Origin: Penelope pileata
Taxonomy: Eukaryota; Chordata; Aves; Galliformes; Cracidae
Length of the DNA: 64,000 nt
NCBI GenBank assembly: GCA_013396635.1
Contig: WBMW01000061.1
Location: 50,961 to 114,960, forward strand
Reading direction: 5' to 3'
Positions 38,851-48,548 of this stretch are shown here, one piece after another (position 1 is the stretch's first letter; every line of letters begins with the position of its first letter). Below the pieces are notes generated by a model. It did no database searches, was not told where the DNA came from, and saw only the letters and a list, made by a program, of their open reading frames with translations. A program made the position numbers and the translations under genes.

Positions 38851-38994
38851 GAGCTTGGTAAAGGGTAAAAAATTGCTTAACCAGTCTGATATTCTCTTAC
38901 AATGAAATGACTAGCTTGGTAAATTGGGGAAGAGTTGTGGCTGTTGTGTGAGTTGTGTCTTAGTCAATTTCCCATAGTGTCTTCATAGACAATC

Positions 38995-39990
38995 TCACGA
39001 AGTTCAGACAAGGTAAGCGGTGGATCAAAAAGTGAACTTCTCGACTCAAAGGGTTTGTTATCAGCAGCACACAATTCAGTTGGAGGAGTCCAGCTGGAAG
39101 CCAGCGTACCTTGTAGGGTTGATGCTGAGGCCAATATTGCTTAACATCTTCATTAATGATTTGGATGATGGGGCAGAACGCAGCCTCAGCAAGTTTGTAA
39201 ACAATACAAACAGGAGAAGTGGTCGATACACCTGGCTGGAGAAACAGGCAAATGGAAATCTCATGAAGTTCAACAAACAGAAAAGTCAAGTCCTGCATCT
39301 GTGAAAGAGTTACTGCATGCTTTGGTACAGGCTAGAGGCTGACTGTCTGGGAAGAAGCTTTGTAGGGAAAGATCTGGAGATCCTGCTGAACAAGAAGTTG
39401 CACTTGAGCCAGCAATGTGCACTAGAGAAAAAGAAAATTAACAATATCCTGGGTTGTATTAGAAGGAATATTACCAGCATGTCAAGGGTGGTGATCCTTC
39501 CCCTCTCCTCAGCACTGGAGAGGCCACAGCTGGAGTGCTGGGTACTGTCCTGGGCTCCCTGGTGCAAGAGGAACACAGACATAATGAAGAGAGTCCAGCA
39601 AAGGGCCAAGAAGATGATGGATGGCTTAGAGCCTGTGAGAAGTCTCAGGGAGATCTTATCCATTTGTTTAAATACATGCTGGGGTGGGATGGGGAATAAA
39701 GGAAGTGGAGCCACACTCTTCTCAATGGTGTCCAATGACAGGCCAAGAGGCAATGGGCACGAATTGAAATAATAGACGCAATTTCATTTAAACAGAAGAA
39801 AAATCTTTTACTGTGAGGGTGATCCCAAATTGAAACAGGATACCCAGAAAGTCTGTAGACTCTCAATTCTTAGAGATACCTAAAAGCTGACTGGATTCAG
39901 CTGTCTTTGTGTCCCCTCCCTTGAGCACGAGAGTTAGACTAGATGATCTCCAGAGGTCCTTTCCAGGTGCAATGGCTCTGCGATTTTCTG
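38995..39990 (+). mobile_element. CR1 LINE, nearly complete 3' kilobase, old
   Basis: Plus-strand CR1 from just before the polymerase motif C region to the 3' UTR. Blocks: ILLNIFINDLDDGAERSLSK followed by FVNN where FADD is expected (catalytic Asp pair lost); NLMKFNKQKSQVLHL; then a second frame with CALEKKKINNILGCIRRNI, VVILPLSSALERPQLECWVL and RVQQRAKKMMDGLEPV; then decayed sequence and the 3' UTR (TAGACTAGATGATCTCCAGA, then GGTCCTTTCC) ending near 39990. Frame changes, stops and the mutated active site make it inactive. The UTR resembles that of the old copy at 11763-12379. Confidence 0.9.
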
Positions 39991-41037
39991 GTAAAACCTC
40001 AAGTCCTGATAAAACACTAACATGAGTTTTGTACATATGTGTGTGTTTTCAATGGGAAAGAGTGAGAAAGCATATGTGTGTGTGTATGCAAGCAAAAGCA
40101 AAACACTTTATTAAATATTACCTAATTCTTCCAGAGATGTTCTTTCCTGCTTTGGGAAGTACCAGCAACCACTAGTTAAGTGTCAAATTTCCAATTCTGT
40201 ACCATACTTGTGGATAACAGAATAAAAGAACTCTGTGCAAAGCAAAACAGAATAAATCTGTGCAGGATATTTTAGCATGCTGATCAGCTGCTATATAAAA
40301 AATAGAACAGAACTTTTTCTTTTGGGAGAGTACTCAGTGATGGTTTTCCAGAAACACAAGCAATATGTTTACAAATCTCTCCTGGCTAGCAGCAGTATGC
40401 TTAGCTTCCATAAGCCTGGAGGCCAGTAGTCCTGTGAGAACCTACAGCTGCAACATTTCAAGCATGATAATTTTGACTTCGAATGACACAGTAATTCCTC
40501 AGCTTGTATACAGTTTCAGCCACAGGGTTCAGCTCTAAGAGGAATATAAAAGAACTGACATCATGACTACCTATGTACTATCCTTAGCTCATGACACAAC
40601 CTAACACTGCTAAGGGACTAAAAAAAGAAACCAACAGCTAAATCCTTCAAAACATCAGGCATGCAGCAATCACATCTGCAGTGTCTCATTAAATTACGCT
40701 GGATTTAATGAAATTTCAGAGGGCACTAGTGTATCTTACAGTCTTTTTTTCTTAACAGCTACTGACTATAAGGAATTCAAGCACCAGGAGGAAAAAAAAA
40801 AAGATGCTTAAAAATCTTTGAAGACAAGGAGTTTCAGCTCCTTTTGCCGTTTAAAATCAAGGCAGTATATTTTCTGGCAGTTTCTTTTTTTTTTGACCAG
40901 TTTCATTTGACTGTGGCTTTTTTGTTTATCTTGAATACAATATTACTGTGGACAAAATGCATGCACATGTGTTATATATTCATAAATACAAATACACACT
41001 TTCCTATACACACAATTGTATCACATATTTCTGCATT
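39991..41037. other. Unique sequence, no gene seen
   Basis: Contains a short TG-rich simple repeat at about 40070-40088 and A/T homopolymers. No recognised element. Confidence 0.65.
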
Positions 41038-41443
41038 TGTGTTGATTGTCTGTGCCCAAGTGTTGGCAGCGTAGGGCTGTGGGAGTGATCTATGGGAGAA
41101 GCAATGGGCTGCGCTGTGGTGCATACAGCCTGCTCCAGCTGCCTCCAACTGGCTCAGCACAGGTGTGGCTCATCTCTCACCAGCCCCATCATGCAAATGA
41201 GTAGCGCAAGGAAGCTGCAGTTAAGAAGGGTGAGAAAAGGGATGAGTAGACAAGGGAGAAAAAAGAGTGAGAAAAAGAAGAGGGAACACCAAGGTTGGTC
41301 CCTAAGTATGTTTTCCCTAGAAGGTTTTGTTTGGTTTTGTTTCCCAATGCCTGAATCAGTAATTAAATATATATATACAAATTCACAAAACAATAATTTC
41401 CACAAGTGAAGTCTGTTTTGCCTGTGACATTAATTGGTAATTG

Positions 41444-41497
41444 ATAGAACCATAGAATGGTTTGAGTTGGAAGAGGCATTAAAGATCACCTACAGTA
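41444..41497 (-). mobile_element. Short CR1 3' end inserted in the LTR
   Basis: ATAGAACCATAGAATGGTTT followed by GAGTTGGAAG and ATTAAAGATCACCTAC is the inverted last 55 bp or so of a CR1. It sits directly after the LTR segment ending TTGGTAATTG. A further 150 bp of unclear origin follows (41498-41658); its start (TCTCTCTGTCCTTGCC) resembles the same LTR segment found again at 41659, so part of the LTR may be duplicated around this insert. Confidence 0.78.
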
Positions 41498-41700
41498 TGT
41501 AGTTCTTCGTTCTCTCTGTCCTTGCCTTTTCCTTCTGTCACTTGGATGGTGTACCTAGAGCACTTGCCAGTGAAGACTGAACTTCATTCTCTGCTGTCAG
41601 ATGAGTGCCTACCTTTCTGATTTGACTGATCATTTTTGATTAAAGGGAGATCTTTTTTGATCTCTCTTTCTTTATCTATCCTTGAGCTTTCTTATTCCTT

Positions 41701-42488
41701 CTCATGAGGTTCAACAAAGCCAAGTGCAAGGTCTTGCACCTGGGCCATGGGAAACCCTGCTATCAATACAAGCTGGGGGATGAAAGCATAGAGCACAGCC
41801 CTGCCAAAAAGGACCCGGGGGTACTGGTGGATGGCAAGCTGGACATGGGCCAGCAATGTGCCCTCACAGCCCGCAAAGCCAACAGAATTCTGGGCTGCAT
41901 CAAAAGAAGCATGGCCAGCAGGGCAAGGGAGGTGATCCTTCCCCTCTACTCTGCGCTGGTGAGACTTCACCTGGAGTACTGCATCCAGATGTGGAGTCCT
42001 CAGCAGAGGAGAGACATGGACCTGTTGGAATGTGTCCAGAGGAGGGCCACAAAAATGATCCAGGGGATACAACACCTCCCCTATGAGGACAGGCTTAGAG
42101 AGCTGGAGCTATTCAGCCTGGAGAAGGCAAGGCTCCGAGGTAACCTGACAGCTGCCTTTCAATATCTAAAGGGGAGCTATAAGAAAGAGGGGGGACAGAC
42201 TCTTTATCAGGGTCTGTGGGGATAGAAAAAGGGGGAATGGCTTTAAACTGAAAGAGAGGAAATTTAGGTAAGATTTAAGGGAAACGTTTTTTACAGTAAG
42301 GGTAATGAAGCACTGGAACAGGTTGCCCAGAGAGGTTGTGGAAGCCCCGTCCCTGGAGACATTCAAGGTCAGGCTGGACCAAGCTCTGAGCAACCTGATC
42401 AGTCTGTAGATGTTCCTGTACATTGCATGGGCGTTGGACTAGATGACCTTTAAAAGTCCCTTCCAACTCTAAGGATTCTATGATTCTT
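41701..42488 (+). mobile_element. CR1 LINE, 5'-truncated, nested in the LTR
   Basis: Plus-strand CR1 starting in the MRFNKAKCK region and running to the terminal ATTCTATGATTCTT. The 3' UTR (GGACTAGATGACCTTTAAAA) is of the same type as the tail at 53187-53332. The element is flanked on both sides by LTR sequence, so it inserted after the ERV LTR was in place. Inside, 42489 marks the return of LTR sequence without any gap. Confidence 0.95.
41704..42225 (+). pseudogene. CR1 ORF2 C-terminal fragment
   Basis: A 173-codon open frame covering the C-terminal CR1 polymerase region. Blocks: MRFNKAKCKVLHLGHGKP, then CALTARKANRILGCIKRSMA, then REVILPLYSALVRLHLEYCI, then RRATKMIQGIQHLPYEDRLR, then LFSLEKARLRGNLTAAFQYL. 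The frame is lost after KGSYKKEGG; the remaining C-terminal residues (KHWNRLPREVV-type) continue in other frames up to about 42408. The catalytic core is absent through 5' truncation, and the ATG is an internal Met codon, not a true start. Confidence 0.9.
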
Positions 42489-42570
42489 ATTGTTTTCTCC
42501 CCAGCTGTGGGGGGGTGACAAGTAAGTGAGCAGTGGAAGTTTGGTTGCTAGCTGGGGCCAATGCAGCACA

Positions 42571-45519
42571 AAATTTTCTATTAATACACGCACATATTTA
42601 TTTTTGGAATTTGGCCAGCAGTTAGATGGAGTTTCTTTGACTACTTTAGAGAAATTTGATTAACATGCATACTGTCCTAGAAGAGCAATCCCCATAAATA
42701 AATTACCCAAAATGTTACAATTTTTTTTTTGATGTGGGTGTAATTGACTTAACAGTGTTTCATGTAGTAGAGTTAATGTGCATTCACCAGACTGATTTCC
42801 AAATTTATTTTGTTCTAGCCAGGCCTCTCCAGTCACCCTCCCAGTCCTTAGCCATCTCACTCCTTACTTTTCTCTGTTTCAGTACAGCCCTCAGCAGTAA
42901 TCCCTGACCACAGTTCTAGCTACGAATTTCAAATTTTTTTGCCTTTTCTGACCTCCTCTCACATACCTCATTTGATTTTCATTCTAAACATTTTTTTTTT
43001 TAGTTCTTGTCAGTCTAGCCACCATCTTTTTTTAGCTTATGCACGTCTAATCTAATGGCTGATGACCAGAAGTAATATTTTTTTGGCTCTAACAGTTTAT
43101 TTGTGGTATCACTGTGAAAGAATATTGACAATTTGTTTTCTGGATCTGGTCAAGATGCTTTTGCTGGCTGAGAAACTCATGGGGCTTTTTTATTATTATT
43201 ATTTTTTTTGACTGAGAAGTCGCAGAGTTTTTCCTACACATCTTTCAAGTTATAATTTTACATAGCTCCGTCTTTTCTCTGTGTTTTTTACATAGTCCAG
43301 GACTATTGAAAAAGGCAGTAAGATAGTAAAATATAGTGGTATCAACCACTTGATATCCAACTGTGACATTGAATGTCCTCGTAAAGACTGAGGCACCTAT
43401 TAAAACTTGAGTTTAACTTGGATAATATTTGCCTGAACATAATGGGCTGTGATACAGACTTGGAGAGCTGTGTTGTCCTTCTGAAAATAGTATGTCATTT
43501 GAGTTTCAACCTAAATTTCAAGTAGTTTATTAAAGTTGGTCAACAACTGACAGTAAAATCAGCAAAAACTGATTTCATTTTGTTACTGATCTGAACACAA
43601 TACAGAAGGCACCTGAGTAAAGCTATGACAAAACTGATTTGTAGAGAAGAAGATTGTATCTTATCTGTTGATATTTTTTTTCCCTGAATTACATTTTGGA
43701 AAAAATATCGTGATTATTTATCATTAAAATATTTACAATTAAATCCTCAGTCCTTGTGATGTCTCAGATATGCCAAAACCAGTAATTGGGAGCTGTAAGC
43801 ATGTTATTTTTAACATCAACATATCTTATACAATTTCAACATTAATAGGAAAAACAACTTGCTGCTACGCAGAAATCAGAAAAGTCACAAATGATCTTTT
43901 CAACTTCTCTCCAGAGAGGAAAACTTGCTTATGCAAAACTATTGGTGGCTTTTTAAGTTACCCCTTCCACTGATGCATTTTACTTTAACAGTTCTGATTC
44001 TGTTAAATGATCGAGCCTACTTTAATTGAGGGAAAATAAAAATTCTCCTTTCAAGTACTAAGTTGAGATTCTGTAGCCTGTAGCTCTTAGGAGTGGAGAA
44101 GCACTCCCACTCAAGGCAGAGTTTTAATACAGAAATCTCCGAAGTGAATAGAAAGCTGGCCACACAGTGTGGCTTGGGAGTTTCCTCTGTGGGTTATTAA
44201 GGTTAAAATGATTAGGATACTGACTGTGTGCTAGGAACAGTTGTTCATTTAACAATGCATAAATTGTTTTTAAGATGTGAGTAGGTCTTGTTACTGAATC
44301 AAACATTTTCCATAAAAATGTAATTAGAAAAGCATCCTGGTGTGGTGTTATGGGATAATAATTTCGGTAACAGAAATATGAACTCTTCTGTATATAAAAT
44401 AAAAGCTCGTTATTCTGTAGAGTACACAGTAAGACTGCTGCAACTCCCTTGTATATTGTTACCTTTTTATTGCTGGAGAAGTGCTGCAGGTAGAGTCAGA
44501 TACTAAATGATTCTGTTAGCTCTGCCCCATTGTCTTGTGTACTTCCTTAAAATACCTTGAAATATAAATTTATAAAGTAACATTAAAAAAACTCAAACTC
44601 AATGTGTTTCTTCAAGGATGAACTAACTGTTCATATGTATTTTGTATTTAATAGTCCGCACAAATATACTACAATCCAAAAGTGAAGTCTAGACCATTTA
44701 TAGCTCCTGCATTCAAAATGAATGTTTTTAGAACTGGAAAAGTTCTATTAAATGCACCGCATTTTATGATCTTATTTGTTGCAAACTGTATTGATCAAAA
44801 CTATTCTGTCAGCAGAAATGAAACAACACAGTAATAGGAAAGTACCTTCATGCAACCAAGCAATTGAATGGAATAGTATATGGAAAGCAGGACAAAGAGG
44901 ACCAGAGAGATCACATAAAGTGTGGTATTGCAGAATATTAAATCCTCTGCAGATAACCAGTGGCATACGTACAAAAATTAAAATAGAAGTTGCAAACTGT
45001 GGAACATAATTTTATTTCTCACTAATGTTTCTCTAACGGATAGCTCCAGTGCATGGTGGAGATTTATTTTTAAATAATCTTTGAATAAGTTTCACTGCTT
45101 ACTATCCTTCCTGTCGAGTTCAATTTACATAAGGAATGAAGATGCTTAGAAGGTATGATTTTTGGAAGAAAGAATTTTTGCTAGGTCACTCTGGAAGCAG
45201 AAGCAGAATGAGATCTGTTTTGTTTTGATTTAGAGAAATATTACAACAAACAAAATTCTTTAAATAGAAACACCAATTATGTTTAAATGTAATTCCAAGA
45301 CCATATTATATCATCAAGCTTGGAGTAAGCTGCGTTTCTTTTGAATCTTTTGCTCCTGTGAAGTTTTAGAGGCTTTAATAAGGCTTTGGGCAAATGTAGG
45401 CATCCAACCACATGGAACTTATTTCAAGTCAGGGAGCTAACACTAGATTAATTATATTGGACCATAAATAATAAGCTGGTCCATTCTGCAAAACAGAACT
45501 GAAGAACAGATGTTTTTTG
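42571..45519. other. Unique AT-rich sequence, no gene seen
   Basis: No recognisable coding region or repeat family, only T homopolymers (for example 42720-42731, 42989-43003). Confidence 0.65.
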
Positions 45520-46000
45520 GCGTAAGTGGTGTGGGGCAATGTGCTAGTAGTACCAAGGATCTGGACAGTAGTTGTGGGATTACAACAAGCAGAGTCAGTA
45601 AACTTCATGAATGAAGCTTCTGGATCGAGATACCATTGTACTTATTGGGAGGAAGCCCTGGGAGCTGTAAAGGAGCATAAGGAATGCGGGACAAGAGCTC
45701 CGGGTGTTGACTGTTTTCTGTGTAAGATAATGACTATGTTTATCCCGTGATCCTCAAGACAAGGATGTCTCTGCCCTTCAAGATAAGGAAGATAATGAAG
45801 GAGCTACTCAAGTCTTGTTGTTAGATAAATTGTTAGCCAATGATTTTTGAGTAGAAAAATACTGTTTGTAGAATTATCGGTTTTGCATGTTGCTGCATCA
45901 GCCAGAAAGGCCTATAAAAGGCCCAGCTAGCTTTACAATAAAGGAGATTTCATAGAAGTAATCTTTGAACCCACCACGGAGTCTGTGTGGTAAACATGCC
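45520..46000 (+). mobile_element. ERV LTR remnant, probably alpharetrovirus/ERVK-like
   Basis: The right part has a compact retroviral core. A CCAAT box lies at 45837-45841 and TATAAAA at 45913-45919. Only 17 bp later is AATAAA (45937-45942), then a short G/T-poor U5-like stretch (CCCACCACGGAGTCTGTGTG) ending near TAAACA at 45995. TATA and polyadenylation signals this close are typical of avian alpharetrovirus-type LTRs, where R is very short. The left border is unclear (a TGTGTAAG at 45719 is one candidate). Sequence at 45520-45718 could be LTR or a bit of ERV interior. No gag, pol or env motif is recognisable, and no primer-binding site is evident after 45996. Confidence 0.55.
45913..45942 (+). 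promoter_or_regulatory. LTR TATA box and polyadenylation signal
   Basis: TATAAAA at 45913-45919 and AATAAA at 45937-45942 in the LTR remnant. Seen directly; activity is not implied. Confidence 0.6.
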
Positions 46001-47072
46001 ACGGTAGTGAAGATAGACCCAGCTTTTGCTTAGGTGTGGATAGGCACATTGAAAGTAATTATTAATGTAATTACTTCTTCCTGTTCATTCATAGTAGCTC
46101 TTACTTCTCATGGATGTAGTGCAGGACCTTCTTATTGCTACTGTACAAGTGTGTTTATAAGACTAGGACATATCTCTGCAGTGTGTGACCTGGGTGTGGT
46201 GGTTGGTTCTTGTTAATATGAAAAGCTCTTCATACATCTGACATATTAATGTAAATTAAATCATTCTGTACAGTCACGCTATAGTTATACTAGTAAATTA
46301 AACATTGTTAGGCAACAATTGCAGTACGGGTGTTCAGTTGTCTACACAGTTGAATTTTTAGTACCATCCTATTTTCAATTTTGGCTTGGGAAAACTATCT
46401 GTCTCCTAAATAATTCTTGGTTACAGTTTAGAAGTTATCACAGTCCAATGACTTTTCCCAGTAGTCATTTTGGATATAGTTACTGTGTTCCACATAGAAA
46501 GATTGTTTAACAGTATGAGTGCCAGCCTTTCTAGGTTAGCTGGCTTCAGTGTTGGGGAATGCTCAGAAGCATGTTTAATTTATTAGCATTGAAATTGCTT
46601 CACCGTCTGGTAGTACATTGCAGATGAAACTTAGCAATTAGCTCCCAGGCTGAGGAAGGAAAGTGCTTCAAAGAAAGCTTTGGAGCAGTAAATGATCATG
46701 CGAGCAGATGCTATTCTTTTAGGCAACTAAAACTAAACTAAAACTAAGTTACTCAGAAATGGCTTACTTGTGCCATATACTTTGCTTTGCAATAGACTAA
46801 AACATCTTACAGTCTCTAAGAGCTGAAAAGTATGTAGGCCATTGCTGTATGTCTTGTTTTTGCTGTTAGTTAACATATTGGGAGACATCTGCTAGCTTCG
46901 AGACTTCAGCTTAGAGCTCTGAACTTTCATTCTGACAGTGTGAAGTGCAGGCTGTCAGGCCCTACTCTGCTGCTACTACCATGACAACTTACTCATCCTC
47001 AATTTATGACCTGAGAGCACTAGATTTATTGCCCCAGTGACACAAAGTGCAGATAATGAAAGCATTGACATA
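46001..47072. other. Unique sequence, no gene seen
   Basis: No element recognised. A local repeat of ACTAAA-type units occurs at about 46725-46749. Confidence 0.65.
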
Positions 47073-47596
47073 TGTTATGATTCATCTTGGTAGGTAGGTA
47101 GGTAAGCGCCATGCAGTCATTCTTTCACCATCCCCTGCCCCCTAAAGTGGGATGAGGGAGAAAAAAACAAAAACAAAAACCCAACAAAATACAACTCATG
47201 GGTTGACATAAAAAATATTTACTAAGATAGAAAAAGGAGATTAAAAAAGGTAATAGTAATGATAATTATAAAATTATGTGCTTGTATATGTATATATAAA
47301 TCAAGTGATGCACAAGTAATTGCTCAGTTTTTTTTGCATGATGTCAAATGGTATAGAATATCTCTTTGGCCAGTATACGTCAGATGTCCTGGTTCTGTCC
47401 TCTCCCAACTCCCTCAGTCCCCTTTGCTGGTAGGACAGTATGAGAAGCTGAGAAACTGAAATGTCTGGCTCAGTGCAGCTGTGCTCAGCAACTACTAAAA
47501 CATGTGTTGTCAACATTGTTTCTCTCAAAAAGTAAAAGCATAGCATACCAGATGCTATGAAATAAAAATCAACTCTTTCCTAGCTGAAACTGGGAC
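47073..47596 (-). mobile_element. Solo ERV LTR, minus strand (TGTCCTGGTTT family)
   Basis: Minus-strand LTR. The 5' LTR end is at 47596, where CTGAAACTGGGACA is the complement of TGTCC(C)AGTTTCAG. Landmarks follow in reverse: GAGAAGCTGAGAA (complement of the TTCTCAGCTTCTC block), TCTTTGGCCAGTATACG, and GATGTCAAATGGTATAGAATATC (complement of the GATATTCCATACCATATGACATC block). Then come CTCATGGGTTGACATAAA, AAAGTGGGATGAGGGAGAAA and AAGCGCCATGCAG, to the 3' LTR end near 47073. The TATA box is no longer recognisable, and a GGTA microsatellite has grown near the 3' end. No flanking target duplication or ERV genes. Same family as the LTR at 57231-57921, but more decayed. Confidence 0.85.
47089..47104. 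repeat. (GGTA)4 microsatellite
   Basis: Four GGTA units inside the 3' part of the minus-strand LTR. Confidence 0.85.
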
Positions 47597-47970
47597 AGCC
47601 TGCTGTATAGATATTTCAAAATTCAGGTTTGTGCTAAACCCTAGATGGATTAACATGAAACAGTAATACGGGGTGACAGTAGTAATAAAGGATGTAGGGA
47701 ATGAGCTTTCCCAACTTGGAAAGTACCTGACAGTGTCCTTAATGAGGCTTCACACAAGGGAAGGCTCCAACATCCTTGTGAATTCTCTGATTCTCTTCTG
47801 CCATATCATTGCCAACAGGTGTCCTGGGCGGGAGAGAAAAAATTCCTTCCAATGTGGAGTCTATCCAGAGGGCTGAAGGAGAACTATACTGGGAGACATC
47901 AGCACAGCTTGGGAAAGTATAACCAGATATTTCCTTTGAAATCCACACTTGAGCTGCCTTTCAAGTTTCA
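47597..47970. other. Spacer between LTR and mariner, nothing recognised
   Basis: About 370 bp of unclassified sequence; slightly GC-richer than average at 47820-47880. Confidence 0.55.
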
Positions 47971-48548
47971 TAATTATGAGGGCAGCTCCCAAAATAATGC
48001 CTCCTATTTTATTCTGTTGGCCCATGACATCAGAGGCGGATGTTGATGGTATGTCAGTAGAGGTTGAACCTTCCTGCCAGTATTCCATTCCATTTTGTTG
48101 CCGTGTGACAGATGGCAGCAGAGGGGCAATCTGACACAATGGCATCTGACATGGGAGTGTGGATGAAGCAAAGGTGAGGAATTGAATTCCTCTGTGTGGA
48201 AAAAATGGCACCCATTGACATTCATTGACACCTGCTGAATGTTTCCAGAGACCAAACAGTGGATGTGAACACACTGAGGCGTTTCAGCAGTGGGTGGTGC
48301 GTTTCAGCAGTGATGACAGCAATGTGAAAGACAAGTCACATTTCTGATGGCCATGCAGAGTTTTATGAGCACGGCATGCAGGATCTTGTTTATCACTGGC
48401 AAAAATGCATAGCTGCTGCTGGTGGCTATGCTGAAAAACAGTGTTTTGTAGCTGAGAATTTGCTCTATCAAATGGTGTTATTGTGCTCTTGTCTGTTGTA
48501 GTTTCTATGAAATAAAGAGGAGGCTTTACTTTCAGAGACCCGTTCGTA
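47971..48548 (+). mobile_element. Mariner DNA transposon relic (Galluhop/Mariner1_GG type)
   Basis: A 578-bp element with TA at both borders (47971-47972, 48547-48548), as expected for mariner integration at TA. The ends are imperfect inverted repeats: GGGCAGCTCCCAAAATAATG then CCTCC on the left, and on the right the complement of GGTCTCTGAAAGTAAAGCCTCC. Inside are blocks remembered from the bird mariner, for example GGCCCATGACATCAGAGGCG and GTTGCCGTGTGACAGATGGC. About half of the usual 1.2-1.3 kb is missing between 48312 and 48360. A 20-bp unit (GTTTCAGCAGTGGGTGGTGC) is partly repeated at 48281-48312. Such internally deleted copies are commonly spread by transposase supplied from full-length elements. 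Confidence 0.9.
48139..48470 (+). pseudogene. Mariner transposase remnant, N- and C-terminal ends only
   Basis: The ATG at 48139 opens a mariner-type transposase N-terminus (MASDMGVWMKQR) that hits TGA at 48175-48177. Further residues of the helix-turn-helix DNA-binding region are legible in shifted frames (for example KMAPIDIH, then TVDVNTLRR, then WVVRFSS). The catalytic D,D(34)D domain is deleted. Sequence from about 48360 encodes only the C-terminal end (residues like FYEHGMQDLVYHWQKCIA), after which come stop-laden frames and the 3' TIR. It cannot encode an active enzyme. Confidence 0.82.

Larger units (their letters stand above)
41038..42570 (+). mobile_element. ERV LTR (TGTGTTGGG...CACA family) interrupted by CR1
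   Basis: Plus-strand LTR of the same broad family as those at 25991-28062. The left end TGTGTTGATTGTCTGTG is at 41038, followed by the diagnostic 3' segment GAAGTCTGTTTTGCCTGTGA and TTAATTGGTAATTGAT at 41407-41445. The sequence is then broken by inserts. It resumes as GATCTCTCTTTCTTTATCTA...GAGCTTTC at about 41659-41692, breaks again for the CR1 at 41701-42488, and finishes as TTGTTTTCTCCCCAGCTGTG, GGTTGCTAGCTGGGGCCAA and GCAGCACA at 42570. Removing the inserts restores the normal order of LTR landmarks. No ERV genes adjoin it, so it is a solo LTR. Confidence 0.85.

Noticed and set aside
47861..48274. 137-codon minus-strand open frame
   Set aside because: Antisense to the mariner relic and its flank; no homology of its own.
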